From: Streptomyces sp. SW4
Lineage (GTDB): Bacteria; Actinomycetota; Actinomycetes; Streptomycetales; Streptomycetaceae
Direction of reading: 5' to 3'
NCBI GenBank assembly: GCA_003248315.1
Contig: QKWM01000004.1
Coordinates: forward strand, 5,639,001-5,703,000
DNA length: 64,000 nt
A program made the position numbers and the translations under genes. The stretch's first letter is position 1. Each line of letters begins with the position of its first letter. The notes below the pieces were generated by a model. That model was not told the origin of the DNA, ran no database searches, and worked only from the letters and a program-made list of their open reading frames with translations. Below, piece by piece: positions 9,835-19,185 of the stretch.

Positions 9835-10736
9835 CAGGCGTTCAGCTCCTCGAAGGCGGCGGCGGTCTGCTCGGCGGTGGGCACCTTGTGGTGCCATTCG
9901 ACACGGTCCTCGATGAAGGACACGCCCTTGCCCTTGACCGTGTCGGCGATCAGGCACAGCGGGCGGCCGTCGGCGGGGCGCTCCTCGCTCAGGGTCTGGT
10001 AGAGGGCTTCGTGGTCGTGGCCGTCGACAGAGCGGACCTCGAAGCCGAAGGACTCCCACTTGGCGTCCAGCGGGTCCAGGCCCGAGGTCTCCTCGGTGGC
10101 GGCGCCCTGCTGGAAGCGGTTGCGGTCGACGATCACGGTGAGCCGGCCGAGGCGCTGCTGGGACGCGCACATCGCCGCCTCCCAGTTGGACCCCTCCTGC
10201 AGCTCGCCGTCGCCGGTCAGGACGAAGGTGCGGCGCGGGGAGCCGTCCAGTTTGGCGGCGGTGGCCATGCCGACGGCGACGGGGAAGCCGTGTCCCAGCG
10301 GGCCGGTGCTGGTCTCCACGCCGGGGACCTTGCGGCGGTTGGGATGGCCGTTCAGCGGCGAGAGCGGCTCCATGAAGGTGGCGAGCTCGGCCCGGTCGAA
10401 GAACCCGGCGTGCGCGAGGGTGGAGTACAGGATGCCGGCGGCGTGCCCCTTGCTGAGGACGAAGCGGTCGCGCTCCGCCCACTGCGGATCGTCGGGCCGC
10501 ACGTCCAGGACGGCGAAGTACAGGGTGGTGACGATGTCGGCCGCCGAGTAGTCGCCGCCGATGTGTCCCTGGCCCGCCCGGGCGATCATGTCGAGGTCCG
10601 CACGGCGGATGGAGTAGGCCAGCTCCCGCAGCCGGGCGGCGCGTTCGGTGGGGGACGCCTGGGCCAGCTCCCGCCGGATGCCGGCGAGCCGCTCGGCGGC
10701 GTCGGGGACTGCTGCGAGCACCATGTGAATATCCAT
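9834..10736 (-). CDS. Transketolase N-terminal subunit (thiamine-diphosphate binding)
   Basis: Intact, 300 residues. Shows 'AGQGHIGGDYSAADIVTTLY', 'VLSKGHAAGILYSTLA' and the thiamine-diphosphate motif from 'GDGELQEGSNWEA' to 'DRNRFQ' that holds Mg and diphosphate. Two in-frame ATG codons exist, at 10736 and 10724. The later one is attractive because a palindrome (10726-10739) then sits just upstream of the start instead of inside the gene. It is the first gene of the minus-strand operon. With the C-terminal subunit it should transfer a two-carbon ketol unit between sugar phosphates. Confidence 0.92.
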   Translation of the reverse strand: MDIHMVLAAVPDAAERLAGIRRELAQASPTERAARLRELAYSIRRADLDMIARAGQGHIGGDYSAADIVTTLYFAVLDVRPDDPQWAERDRFVLSKGHAAGILYSTLAHAGFFDRAELATFMEPLSPLNGHPNRRKVPGVETSTGPLGHGFPVAVGMATAAKLDGSPRRTFVLTGDGELQEGSNWEAAMCASQQRLGRLTVIVDRNRFQQGAATEETSGLDPLDAKWESFGFEVRSVDGHDHEALYQTLSEERPADGRPLCLIADTVKGKGVSFIEDRVEWHHKVPTAEQTAAAFEELNA

Positions 10737-10739
10737 TCA
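10726..10739. promoter_or_regulatory. Candidate operator TGAAT-N4-ATTCA at the transketolase operon start
   Basis: TGAATATCCATTCA has perfect five-base arms around a four-base spacer. A second copy with the same arms and spacing lies at 10920-10933, and a related core occurs before the SorC gene at 5341. It overlaps the upstream candidate start codon of the N-terminal transketolase. Confidence 0.5.
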
Positions 10740-10919
10740 GCTCTGCGTGTCGATTCACCGGAAGTGAAACCCGTCCGCAGGTCGGCGTCAAGTGCCGGCG
10801 GTCGTGGGCGAGGGTGCGGCGGCCCGTGGGCGACGGGTCGCGGGGCCGCCGGGAGGATCGTTCAGGGGTTGACGATCCCGGGGCGGGAGCTTTACTGCTC
10901 GCGAATAGCCACCCGATGG

Positions 10920-10933
10920 TGAATAGAAATTCA
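10920..10933. promoter_or_regulatory. Second candidate operator TGAAT-N4-ATTCA
   Basis: TGAATAGAAATTCA has the same five-base arms and four-base spacer as 10726-10739, in the AT-rich part of the divergent region. Two copies about 194 bases apart could let one regulator bridge both promoters. Binding by the SorC-type protein is inferred from position. Confidence 0.5.
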
Positions 10934-10976
10934 TCCCCTGGTCGCGTACGAGGTCCGGGCCCCGGACGCTCGTCCG

Positions 10977-11075
<99 letters not shown>

Positions 11076-11161
11076 CCGCGCCCTGCTGCGCCCGCAGTCG
11101 GTCCGGTGCGCGCCAGGACACCCGCACACCCGCACACACGAACCGGATTCGGAGGACCCTC

Positions 11162-11949
11162 ATGGCCGAACAGCGCTACCTGGGGAAGGCGGTGGTCGTC
11201 ACCGGCGCCGCACGCGGTATCGGACGGGGCATCGCCGAGCGGTTCGCGGGGAGGGCGCCCACGTCGTCCTCGCCGACCTGGACCCGGAGGTCGACGCGGC
11301 GGCCGAGCGCATCGCCGCGTCCGGTGGCAGCGCGATCGCCGTCCGCACCGATGTCACCGACCCCGCCCAGGTCGACGAGCTGTACCGCACGGCCGAGACC
11401 ACGTTCGGCGGGGTGCACGTCTCCGTCCAGAACGCCGGCGTCATCAGCATCCACCGCCTCCCCGACCTCACCGCGGCCGACTGGGACCGCGTGATGGCGG
11501 TCAACACCAAGGGCGTCTTCCTCTGTGCTCAGGCCGCGGTGGCCGTCATGCGCCGGCACGGCATCCGGGGCCGCATCCTCAACGCCGCCTCCGGCCAGTC
11601 CCGGCAGGGGTTCATCTACACGCCGCACTACGCGGCGTCCAAGTTCGGCGTCATGGGCCTGACCCAGAGCCTCGCCAAGGAACTCGCACCCGAGGGCATC
11701 ACGGTCAACGCCTACGCCCCCGGCATCGTCGGCAGCGACATGTGGGACTACAACGACCGCGTCTGGGGCGAACTCCTCGGCGACTACGCGCCCGGCGAAC
11801 TGATGAAGGAGTGGGTGGCCGGCATCCCGGCCGGCCGCGCGGGCACGCCCGACGACATCGCCAACGTCCTGCTCTTCCTCGCCAGCGAGGCGGCCGAGTA
11901 CGTCACCGGCCAGACCATCAACATCGACGGCGGCATGTTCATGAGCTGA
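11162..11949 (+). CDS. SDR-family polyol dehydrogenase, frameshifted
   Basis: ATG at 11162 follows GGAGG by six bases. Motifs: 'VTGAARGIGRGIAERF', 'VQNAGVISIHRL', catalytic 'YAASKFGVMGLTQSLAKEL' and the ending 'TINIDGGMFMS'. The segment 'DMWDYNDRVWGELLGDY' resembles sorbitol/galactitol and butanediol dehydrogenase-type SDRs, which suggests a polyol substrate. One base is lost near 11255 ('FAREGAHVV' becomes out of frame), moving the frame from 2 to 1. Restored length is about 263 residues. It is followed after 55 bases by the polyol transporter, so the pair likely imports and oxidises the same sugar alcohol. Confidence 0.88.
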
Positions 11950-12004
11950 CAGCGCGGCACGTCTGCGCCACCCCGTCCCCCTTCCTGCACGCAAAGGAGC
12001 GCGC

Positions 12005-13343
12005 ATGTCCAGCACGTCCGCAGCACGAGCCGCTGCCGCGGAGCCCGCCGCCCCGCCCCGGCGGCCGACCCCCTGCACTGGACGACCCGCCTCGGCATAC
12101 CCCGCCCGCTGCTGCTCGGCTACGTCGGCCTGCTGCTCTTCATGATCGGCGACGGCGTCGAGTCCAACTACCTCTCCCCGTTCCTCGAGGACCGCGGCTT
12201 CACCTCCGGGCAGGCCGCCTCCGTGATCACCGCGTACGGTGTCGCGGCGGCCGTCGCCGCCTGGTTCTCCGGCACGCTGTCCGCCCTGTGGGGACCGAAG
12301 CGCGTCATGTGGCTCGGTGCCGGCATCTGGACCGTGTTCCAGATCGTCTTCCTCGCCGTGGCCCTGCCGACGGACAACTACACCGTGGTCATGCTGAGTT
12401 ACGCGATCCGCGGCTTCGGGTACCCGCTGTTCGCGTTCTCCTTCCTCATCTGGGTCATCGCCGTCGCCCCGTGAAGCGCGTGGGCACCGCGATCGGCTGG
12501 TTCTGGTTCGGCTTCACCGGCGGCCTGCCCACCTTCGGTTCGCTCGTCGCCAGCGGATCCATCCCCCTCGTCGGCGAGTACGGGACCCTGTGGGTGGCGC
12601 TGGCCCTCGTGGTCGCCGGAGCACTCGTGTGCGGCTTCGGCCTCGACGAGCCGACCGGCAACCGCCCCATGGTGGAGAACGCCACCTTCAAGGGGCAGAT
12701 GATCGGCGGGATCGACATCCTGTGGCGCAGCCCCAAGGTGGCCCTCGCCGGCCTCGTCCGCATCATCAACACCGCACCCCAGTACGGCTTCTTCGTCTTC
12801 CTCCCGGCCTTCTTCACCCAGACCATCGGCCTGACCCTGCAGCAGTACCTGCTGATGGTCACGCTCATGTACGCGGCCAACCTCCCGCCGGCCTCATCTT
12901 CGGCGCGCTCGGCGACCGGATCGGCTGGCGCCGCACGGTGATGTGGTTCGGCTGCGTGGGATGCGCCGTCGCCACACTCGCCCTCTACTACGGGCCGATG
13001 GCCGTCAAGGACAACTTCTGGGTCGCCACGGTCTGCGCCATGTTCTGGGGCTTCATCCTCTCCGGCTTCACGCCCATCCCCGCCCTGCTGCTCTCCATGG
13101 GCCGCCCGAGGACCGCGGCAGCGCCTTCGCGGTCTACAGCCTGTGCGCCGGCCTCGCCGCCTTCGTCGGCCCCGCGCTGGTCACGGTCTTCCGTCCGCTG
13201 GTCGGGGTGGAGGGTCTCGTGTGGGTCTTCACGCTGCTGTACCTCGCCGCGGCGCTCATGTCCCACTTCCTCAAGAGCGCGTCCGATCCCCAGCACCGGG
13301 CGGCCGCCGCCCCGGCCGCCTGCGGACGCCGGACGCCGCCTGA
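12005..13343 (+). CDS. RbtT/DalT/CsbX-type polyol MFS transporter, frameshifted
   Basis: Proton-linked inner-membrane permease with 12 expected helices. The segment 'LGIPRPLLLGYVGLLLFMIG' followed by 'DGVESNYLSPFLEDRGFTS' and 'RVGTAIGWFWFGFTGGLP' closely recalls the ribitol/arabitol permease family. ATG at 12005 follows AAGGAG. The coding frame steps 2, 1, 3, 2, 1 and probably 3 (near 12060, 12472, 12893, 13110 and 13300), always in the direction of a lost base. The stop at 13341-13343 assumes the last step. Together with the dehydrogenases it points to a pentitol or similar sugar alcohol as the substrate of the cluster. Confidence 0.87.
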
Positions 13344-13355
13344 CCGACACCGACG

Positions 13356-13379
13356 GGCGGGTCCCTGCAGGGACCCGCC
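13356..13379. terminator. Perfect 24-base palindrome, likely bidirectional terminator
   Basis: The 24 bases read identically on both strands (arms GGCGGGTCCCTG), between the convergent polyol transporter and NAD(P)H oxidoreductase genes. It has no loop and no strong U-tract, so intrinsic termination is plausible rather than certain. Confidence 0.55.
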
Positions 13380-13460
13380 ACGGTTTCCTCGGCGGTCGGG
13401 CCGCCACGGGTTCCCCGCAGGGACCCGCCACAGCCTCCTAGGCGGTCAGGCCGCCACGGC
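13367..13460. repeat. Direct repeat, 50-base period, two copies
   Basis: About 44 bases at 13367-13410 recur at 13417-13460 with the shared blocks GCAGGGACCCGCCA, GGCGGTC-G/A-GG and CCGCCACGG. The second copy runs into the 3' end of the oxidoreductase gene (its last codons), so the gene end appears to have been duplicated downstream. Confidence 0.75.
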
Positions 13461-14126
13461 CTCCTCGGCGGCGAACTTCTCCACGAACTCCCGTGCACGG
13501 CGGTCGAACGCCGCGTACTGCGCCTCGCGTTCGGCGCCCGTGACCGCGTCGCCGACGAGGAGATTGCCCTCGGCGTCGACGCGCTGCGGGCGCTCCTCGG
13601 CATCGGTGAGCAGACCCACGGTCGAGCGGGAGAAGCCGCAGTAATAGGCGATGCCCTCGCTCAGGTTGGTCTCCAGGACGGCCTGCATCCCCTCCACGAC
13701 CGGGTCGTCGGAGGTGGCACCGGCCAGGGCCAGCCACAGGATGCGCTTGCCGGCGAGGCGGGGCTTGCTGCGGCCGTACGCGAACCCGTAGTTCCACACC
13801 CGGTCGATCCAGCCCTTCAGAAGGGCGGGCACGCTCTGCCAGTACACCGGGAAGACGGCCACGACGGCATCCGCGTCGAGGAGGCGCCGCATATGGGCCT
13901 GCACCTCGTCCGAGTACCGCTTCTCCCGGTCGCCCCAGTCCGGCTGGTCCGCCACGGTCATCCGGGGATCGAACCCCTCGGCGTGCAGATCGAGGAGGTC
14001 CACGCGGTAGCCCGCGGCCTCCAGCCGGGCGGCGGCACGGCGGGCCGTGTGCGCCGTGAGGGAGTCGGCGCGATGGTGTGCGACGACGACGAGGGCGGTC
14101 CTGGCATGGCTGTCGTGCTGCGGCAC
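13446..14126 (-). CDS. NAD(P)H-dependent oxidoreductase, flavodoxin-like fold
   Basis: Intact, 226 residues. The fold is that of MdaB/KefF/NQO-type quinone reductases: 'TALVVVAHHRADSLTAHTA' for the FMN or FAD phosphate loop, 'AVVAVFPVYWQSVPALLKGW' and 'DRVWNYGFAYG'. It reduces quinones or similar electrophiles by two electrons with NAD(P)H. Start ATG at 14126. It is divergent from the AraC-family gene at 14243 with a 116-base spacer, the usual layout for a regulator and its target. Confidence 0.9.
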   Translation of the reverse strand: MPQHDSHARTALVVVAHHRADSLTAHTARRAAARLEAAGYRVDLLDLHAEGFDPRMTVADQPDWGDREKRYSDEVQAHMRRLLDADAVVAVFPVYWQSVPALLKGWIDRVWNYGFAYGRSKPRLAGKRILWLALAGATSDDPVVEGMQAVLETNLSEGIAYYCGFSRSTVGLLTDAEERPQRVDAEGNLLVGDAVTGAEREAQYAAFDRRAREFVEKFAAEEAVAA

Positions 14127-14242
14127 GGTGTCTCCCGGCTGTCTCGGTCGGTTCGGTGAACACGTCCAGTACAGCCGCGCCGGCGTAGATGATCCATGGG
14201 AGAAACGCTCCCGAACATAGGCGATCGTCTACCGTGTTCCGC

Positions 14243-15215
14243 ATGGATCCTCTGAGTTCCCTGCTGAGCGGCATCCGGGCCGAGGGCTCGGTCGTCAGCC
14301 ACGCCGTGCTGACCGTGCCGTGGACGATCCGGTTCGCCGACGCGGCGCCGCTCACCATGATCAGCGTGCTGCGGGGCGGCGGCACCCTGCTGCTGCCCGA
14401 CGGAACGGAGCGCGCCGTCACGGCCGGCGACACGGCCGTCGTACGCGGGCCCGAACCGTTCCACCTGGCGGACCGTCCGGCCGGAGTGCACAGCCCCACG
14501 CCGCGTACGAGATCGCCTGCTTCACCGCGAACGGCGACTGCGCCGCCGAGGAACTCGGCGGAATCCACTGGGGCTCCGACTCGCCGGAGGCGACCGCGCT
14601 GATCGTGGGCGCCTACCGCGCCTCGGGCCACCGCCACGAACGGCTCCTGCGTGCCCTGCCGCCCCTGCTCGTGGTCCGGGAGGACGTCGAGGTCTGCGCC
14701 TGGCTGGAGACCGCCGCCGCCGACGCCGCCCATCACGCGGCCGGTTCGCAGGCGCTGATGGACCGGCTCCTCGACTGGGCGCTGGTGTGCACGTTGCGCA
14801 CGTGGTTCGACCGGGCGGGGCCGACGCGCCCGGCTGGTACCGGGGTCTCGCCGACCCGGTCCTCGGGCCCGCCCTGCAGTCGTTCCACGAACGGCCCGCC
14901 GACGCCTGGACGGTGGCCTCCCTCGCCGCCCGGGCCGGCGTCTCCAGGGCGCTGTTCGCCAAGCGCTTCACCCGCCTGATGGGCCGCCCGCCCCTCGCCT
15001 ACATCACCGAGTGCCGCATGGACGAGGCCGAGGCACTGCTGTCCGACACCGACCTCGGCATCGCCCAGATCGCCCGGTCCGTCGGCTACGCCGACGCCTT
15101 CGGCTTCAGCGCCGCATTCAAGCGCCACAAGGGCCTCAGCCCCAGCGCGTACCGTGCCAGGGCGACCGCGGCGAGCCCGGCTCCTCCTGCATCGAGGCAG
15201 CGGGCGACGAGGTAG
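14243..15215 (+). CDS. AraC-family transcriptional regulator, frameshifted
   Basis: N-terminal cupin-like sensor ('MISVLRGGGTLLLPDGTERA'), C-terminal double helix-turn-helix ('AWTVASLAARAGVSRALFAK' and 'IAQIARSVGYADAFGFSAAF'). The frame moves 2 to 1 to 3 near 14505 and 14815, two one-base losses; restored length is about 323 residues. ATG at 14243 has no clear ribosome site; the in-frame ATG at 14189 is an alternative but its extra residues look non-coding. The gene faces the quinone-reductase-like gene and probably controls it. Confidence 0.87.
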
Positions 15216-15226
15216 GGGAGGAAACG

Positions 15227-15568
15227 ATGGAGCCTGCCGGCGAAGGCGAAGGGCTGCCACCCGACTGCCCCCGGTGCGGCCGGGAACTGGTGCGGGAACG
15301 CAACGACTTCGGCCCCCGCAGAAAACCGCAGGAGTGGAGAAGATGCCCCGGCTGCGGCTGGCTGGGCCGCCCCGATCTCGGCGGCCGCCCCGTCCTGCAC
15401 CCCTTCCGCCGGGTCACCGGCGAGTTCGCGGACTGCCTGTTCTGCGGCGGCGAGAACTCCAACCTCGCCGGCGAACGATTCCTCGACGACGGCTGGCTGT
15501 GCGCGTGGCTGGTCTGCGAGGCCTGCGGACGCGAGAACGTCCTCCGGGTCGAGCGCGCCACCGGATGA
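15227..15568 (+). CDS. Small double zinc-ribbon protein
   Basis: Intact, 113 residues, starting at ATG 15227 just after AGGGGAGG. Two pairs of CxxC knuckles are visible: 'CPRCG' with 'CPGCG', and 'CLFCG' with 'CEACG', enough for two zinc sites. It starts 12 bases after the AraC gene stop and may be co-transcribed with it. No enzyme domain is recognised. Nucleic-acid or protein binding is possible. Confidence 0.75.
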   Translation: MEPAGEGEGLPPDCPRCGRELVRERNDFGPRRKPQEWRRCPGCGWLGRPDLGGRPVLHPFRRVTGEFADCLFCGGENSNLAGERFLDDGWLCAWLVCEACGRENVLRVERATG

Positions 15569-15723
15569 GGTGACCGCCGCCGCCCGCGAAGAACCGGCCC
15601 CGTTCGCCCGAGGACAGGTTCGTTCCCGGACGGGCCGCCGCGGTGAGGCAAGGGTGCCTCGGTCGTCCTGCGCGCGACCGACCTCGACACCCGGCGGTGG
15701 GGACGGGGACGCGGGGCGGACGG

Positions 15724-16348
15724 TCAGCCGGTGGTCGTGGGGAGGCGTCGGCAGGAGAGCCGTATCGCTCCAGGATTCCCTCGACGGCCCTCATCAGCCG
15801 GGCGCTCGCCGGTCGATGCTTCCGTTCTGTGTGCTGACCTGCGCGCCCTCGAGCACGAAGGTGATCTCGGCGGCGGCCTGTTCGGGATCGGACAGTCCGG
15901 CCTCGGTGCACATGCCGACCAGTCTGCGGGTCTGGTGGGCCTTGTGCTCCTCGATCACCTGCCGTGCGGGATGGGAGCGGTCGGGCAGTTCGGCGAGGGA
16001 GTTGATGAACGGGCAGCCCCGGTGGGAGAGCGACGGCAGACCCTCGGCGATGAAACGGGCCAGGTCGAGGATCTGCTCCCTGGGCCGGCCGGGGTGTTCG
16101 GCCTCGGCCCGGTCGAAGGCCGCCCGGTAGTCGGCGGCGACGATGCGCATCCACTCCGCGACCAGCGCGTCCTTGGTCTCGAAGTGCCGGTAGATGGCCA
16201 TCTTCGTCGTCTCGGCCTTCTCGGCGATCGCCTGCACGCCGACCCGCCGGATCCCCTCGCTCTGGAAGAGCTCCTCCGCCGCGTCGAGGATGCGCTCGCG
16301 GGGCGGCAGTTTCGCCACCCTGCCCGGCCTTCTGGCGGTCGTTGCCAT
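15724..16348 (-). CDS. TetR-family transcriptional regulator, frameshifted near the C-terminus
   Basis: Residues 15-60 are a typical TetR DNA-binding domain: 'ERILDAAEELFQSEGIRRVG', then 'AETTKMAIYRHFETKDALV'. The ligand domain includes 'RGCPFINSLAELPDRSHPAR', seen in many TetR regulators of this length. ATG 16348 is preferred over the upstream start at 16387. One base is lost near 15815, after which 'RLMRAVEGILERYGSPADA' continues; the stop at 15724 assumes one more loss. It diverges from the amidase gene across a region with two matching palindromes (16417-16454), so repression of the amidase and of itself is likely. Confidence 0.85.
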
Positions 16349-16416
16349 GACGTCTCCGTGACCTCCGGTCCGGTGCGGAACCCACACCCACCGCTACGGT
16401 ACCAGCCCGTCCCATG

Positions 16417-16454
16417 CGATACCTTTCGGTATCGTCAGAGACCGAACGGTATCG
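16417..16454. promoter_or_regulatory. Twin TetR-type operators between tetR and amidase genes
   Basis: Site one, CGATACC-TTTC-GGTATCG (16417-16434), is a perfect palindrome with seven-base arms. Site two (16437-16454) has the same right arm GGTATCG, the same four-base spacer length and a left arm matching five of seven. The pair lies 22 bases before the amidase GTG start and 69 bases before the regulator start. Confidence 0.65.
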
Positions 16455-16475
16455 TGCTGTCTGCTGGGAGGCGCA

Positions 16476-17921
16476 GTGAGAAGGTCCGAGTACGTGAGCT
16501 TCGACGCGGTCGGGCTCGCGGAGCTGATGGCCGAGGGCGAGGTGACCCCCGCCGAAGTGGAAACCGCCGCACGCGAGGCCGCCCAGGCCGTCGACCCGCG
16601 GATCAACGCCGTCGTGGAGACGTGGCCGGCCGACCACGTGCCCACCCCGGGAAGCGCACCGCTGGCCGGGTTCCCTTCCTGATCAAGGACATCGCCGTCG
16701 CCATGGCCGGGAGGCGGATGGAACTGGGCAGCCGGCTCGCCCGCGGCAACGTCGCCGGCGCCGACTCCTCCCTGATGCTGCGCTTCCGCCGCGCGGGCCT
16801 CGTCACGTTCGGCCGGACCGCGACCCCGGAGATGGCCTACAGCATCACGACGGAACCCCTGCTGTACGGAGCGACCCGCAACCCGTGGGACCCGGACCGG
16901 AGCGCGGGCGGATCCAGTGGGGGAGCGGCTGCGGCCGTCGCCGCCGGCATCGTCCCGATCGCCCACGCCACCGACGCCGCCGGCTCGCTGCGCATACCCG
17001 CCGCCTGCAACGGACTGTTCGGGCTGAAGCCCACGCGGGGCCGGGTCTCCATGGGCCCCGGCGCCGACGAGGTCTTCAACGGCCTGGCCGTGCACGGAAG
17101 CGTCAGCCGCACGGTACGCGACAGCGCGGTGCTGCTCGACCGGATTCGCGGCCCGGAACCGGGCGACCCCTACGTCGCCCGGCAGCCGTCCCGGCCGTAC
17201 GCACAGGAGGTGACCCGGCCCCGGGACCGCTGCGGATCGGCGTCCTCGCCCAGGCGTGGGCGGCCGCCGCACCACGCCGCCCGTGGCCGACGCCCTCGCC
17301 CGGACCGTACGGCTGCTCGAATCCCTCGGTCACCGGGTGGAGGAGGCCGAGGCCGGCCTCGGGCCGGCTGGGAGGAGTTCGTCCTGGCCAACGCCCGGCT
17401 GATGACGGCGAACCTCACCGCCCAGATCGACGAACTGGCCGCCGCCTTCGGCCGGCCCGTCGACTCCTCGACCCTCGAACCGCTCACCCTCGCGGGCTAC
17501 GACTACGGACGGCGGGTCACCGGCGCCCAGTTCGTCACCGCTCTCACGATCCGGAACCGGGTCGCCCGAAGTCTGGCACGGTACTTCGGGGCCACGACGT
17601 GCTCCTCACTCCCACCCTTCCGGAACTGCCCCTGCCGCTGGGCGCGTTGACCGATGGCGCAGAATCGCTGGACGGCCTCGGCTGGATCGACCGCATCAAC
17701 GACCGGTCGCCCTTCACCCTGGCGTTCAACGTGGCGGGCACGCCCGCCATGTCCGTGCCCCTGACGGCCGAAGCCGGGACGGGCCTCCCGATCGGCATGC
17801 AGTTCGCCGCCGATCACGGACGCGAAGACCTCCTCTTCCGCCTCGCCGGACAGCTCGAACAGGCCGCGCCCTGGTCGGGCCGGATCCCGCGGTGTGGGCG
17901 GGGAATCCCACCGGCCCCTGA
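16476..17921 (+). CDS. Amidase-signature family hydrolase, heavily frameshifted
   Basis: Hydrolyses a carboxamide by a Ser-cisSer-Lys triad. GTG at 16476 has GGGAGG five bases upstream. Visible motifs: catalytic Lys in 'PFLIKDIAVAMAG', the signature 'DRSAGGSSGGAAAAVAAG', the nucleophile in 'TDAAGSLRIPAACNGLFGLK', and the C-terminal 'SPFTLAFNVAGTPAMSVPL'. The frame changes about six times (near 16675, 17215, 17270, 17370, 17595 and 17890), each a one-base loss. Restored length is about 484 residues, normal for the family. The substrate is not predictable from sequence. Confidence 0.87.
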
Positions 17922-18149
17922 GAAAAGGTCTTTGCGAGGCCATCTCGGCAGGGAAAACGCAACTTCGACAGGGCCCGCGGGGCAGCTACCTTCACCTGGT
18001 CCTCGGCGGTCGCTCGCGGCCGCACGGAGGTTGTGCCGAGTCCGAGTCACCGGCGAGGGACCAGGTGGTCGAGGTCTCCGCATCCCCGCCGTTCACGTCG
18101 GCCACCGGAACCGGGCCCACACCGGGCACCCCCAGTCAGGGAGAGGCGC

Positions 18150-18715
18150 ATGCCCCATCTCGCTCTGTACACCTTCGGCGTCCTGAACTCACCGCTCGCC
18201 GATCCCACCCCTCTCACGCGCGAGTTCTACGACATCGGCGACACCGTGTACGGGGAGATCGGCCGGCACCCCGGGTACCTCGCGCATGCCGAACCGGCGG
18301 GCAGCGAACGGGGCGTGCTCTTCGAGGCGGACTGGGGCGCGTGGGGAGAGTTCGCCGTTCCGGGCTGGTACGGCAAGGGCCGTACGGCGCAGACCACCGC
18401 CCTGGCCGCGACCCTCTCCCTCTGGACCGGCCTGCGCCCCGCCTTCGACGCCGTCTACACCGGCCTGCACCGCGAGGCGCTGAACAGGCGGCACGACTGG
18501 TTCGAGAGGACAGGACACCCCAGCCACGCCTGCTGGTGGGTCCCCGACGGCGTGCTACCCACCTGGCGGGAGGGGTGTCCCGGCTCGAGCACCTCCACGA
18601 CGAGGGCGCCGCGCCGCACGCCTTCCCGTTCCACCACGCGTTCGCGCCGGACGGAACTCCCGCCAGGATCAAGGACGCCGGGCCGAGGAGCGGGGGCCGG
18701 CGTCACCCCCAGTAG
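18150..18715 (+). CDS. DUF3291 domain protein, frameshifted
   Basis: ATG at 18150 follows GGGAGAGG. The pattern of 'CWWVPDGVLPTWREG', then 'RLEHLHDEGAAPHAFPFHHA', is the C-terminal signature of DUF3291, a monooxygenase-like ferredoxin-fold family without a proven reaction. One base is lost near 18575, moving frame 3 to 2. Restored length is about 188 residues. It overlaps by 13 bases, tail to tail, the small membrane protein gene on the other strand. Confidence 0.8.
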
Positions 18716-19056
18716 TCGCGGTGGTCCTGGTCGCGCCAGCGGTCGTAGTCGCTCCACGGTGTCGGCAGCCCCAGGGCGACCCAGGACAGCCGGCCGGCCG
18801 CGTAGGCCGCGGGGACGGCCATGCCGACGAGAAGGCTCCACCGCTGCGCGAGCCCGAAGCCGTAACGGGCGGCGGAGAAGCCGGCGGTGAAGAGAACGCC
18901 GGCTCCGACGAGATGCAGGAGAAGGTCGGCGCTGCCGACCAGGATGTCGCCCTCTCCGACGGGGTGCTTCTCCCGCACTCTGCTCATCAGCCTGTCGAAG
19001 GCGAACGTCCCCGCGAAAACGAGGGCGACGACCGCTCCCACAACCATCCACGCCAT
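18703..19056 (-). CDS. Small membrane protein, three predicted helices
   Basis: Intact, 117 residues from ATG 19056. Three hydrophobic stretches are seen: 'WMVVGAVVALVFAGTFAF' (residues 3-20), 'LLLHLVGAGVLFTAGFSA' and 'WSLLVGMAVPAAYAAG'. The C-terminus is hydrophilic and aromatic. The frame is open further upstream to 19197, but those residues are not hydrophobic-protein-like. I do not recognise the family. Confidence 0.7.
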   Translation of the reverse strand: MAWMVVGAVVALVFAGTFAFDRLMSRVREKHPVGEGDILVGSADLLLHLVGAGVLFTAGFSAARYGFGLAQRWSLLVGMAVPAAYAAGRLSWVALGLPTPWSDYDRWRDQDHRDYWG

Positions 19057-19185
19057 GCGGCACAGCGTAGGGCCGGTGCCGCGGACTTGGCCCACGTCCG
19101 CGGAGGTACGCGGACCGCAGGTCCTCGGGGCCGCCCACGGCCGTCCACTTGTCACAGGCTTGACGAGTGCATGATGATCGGGGTC

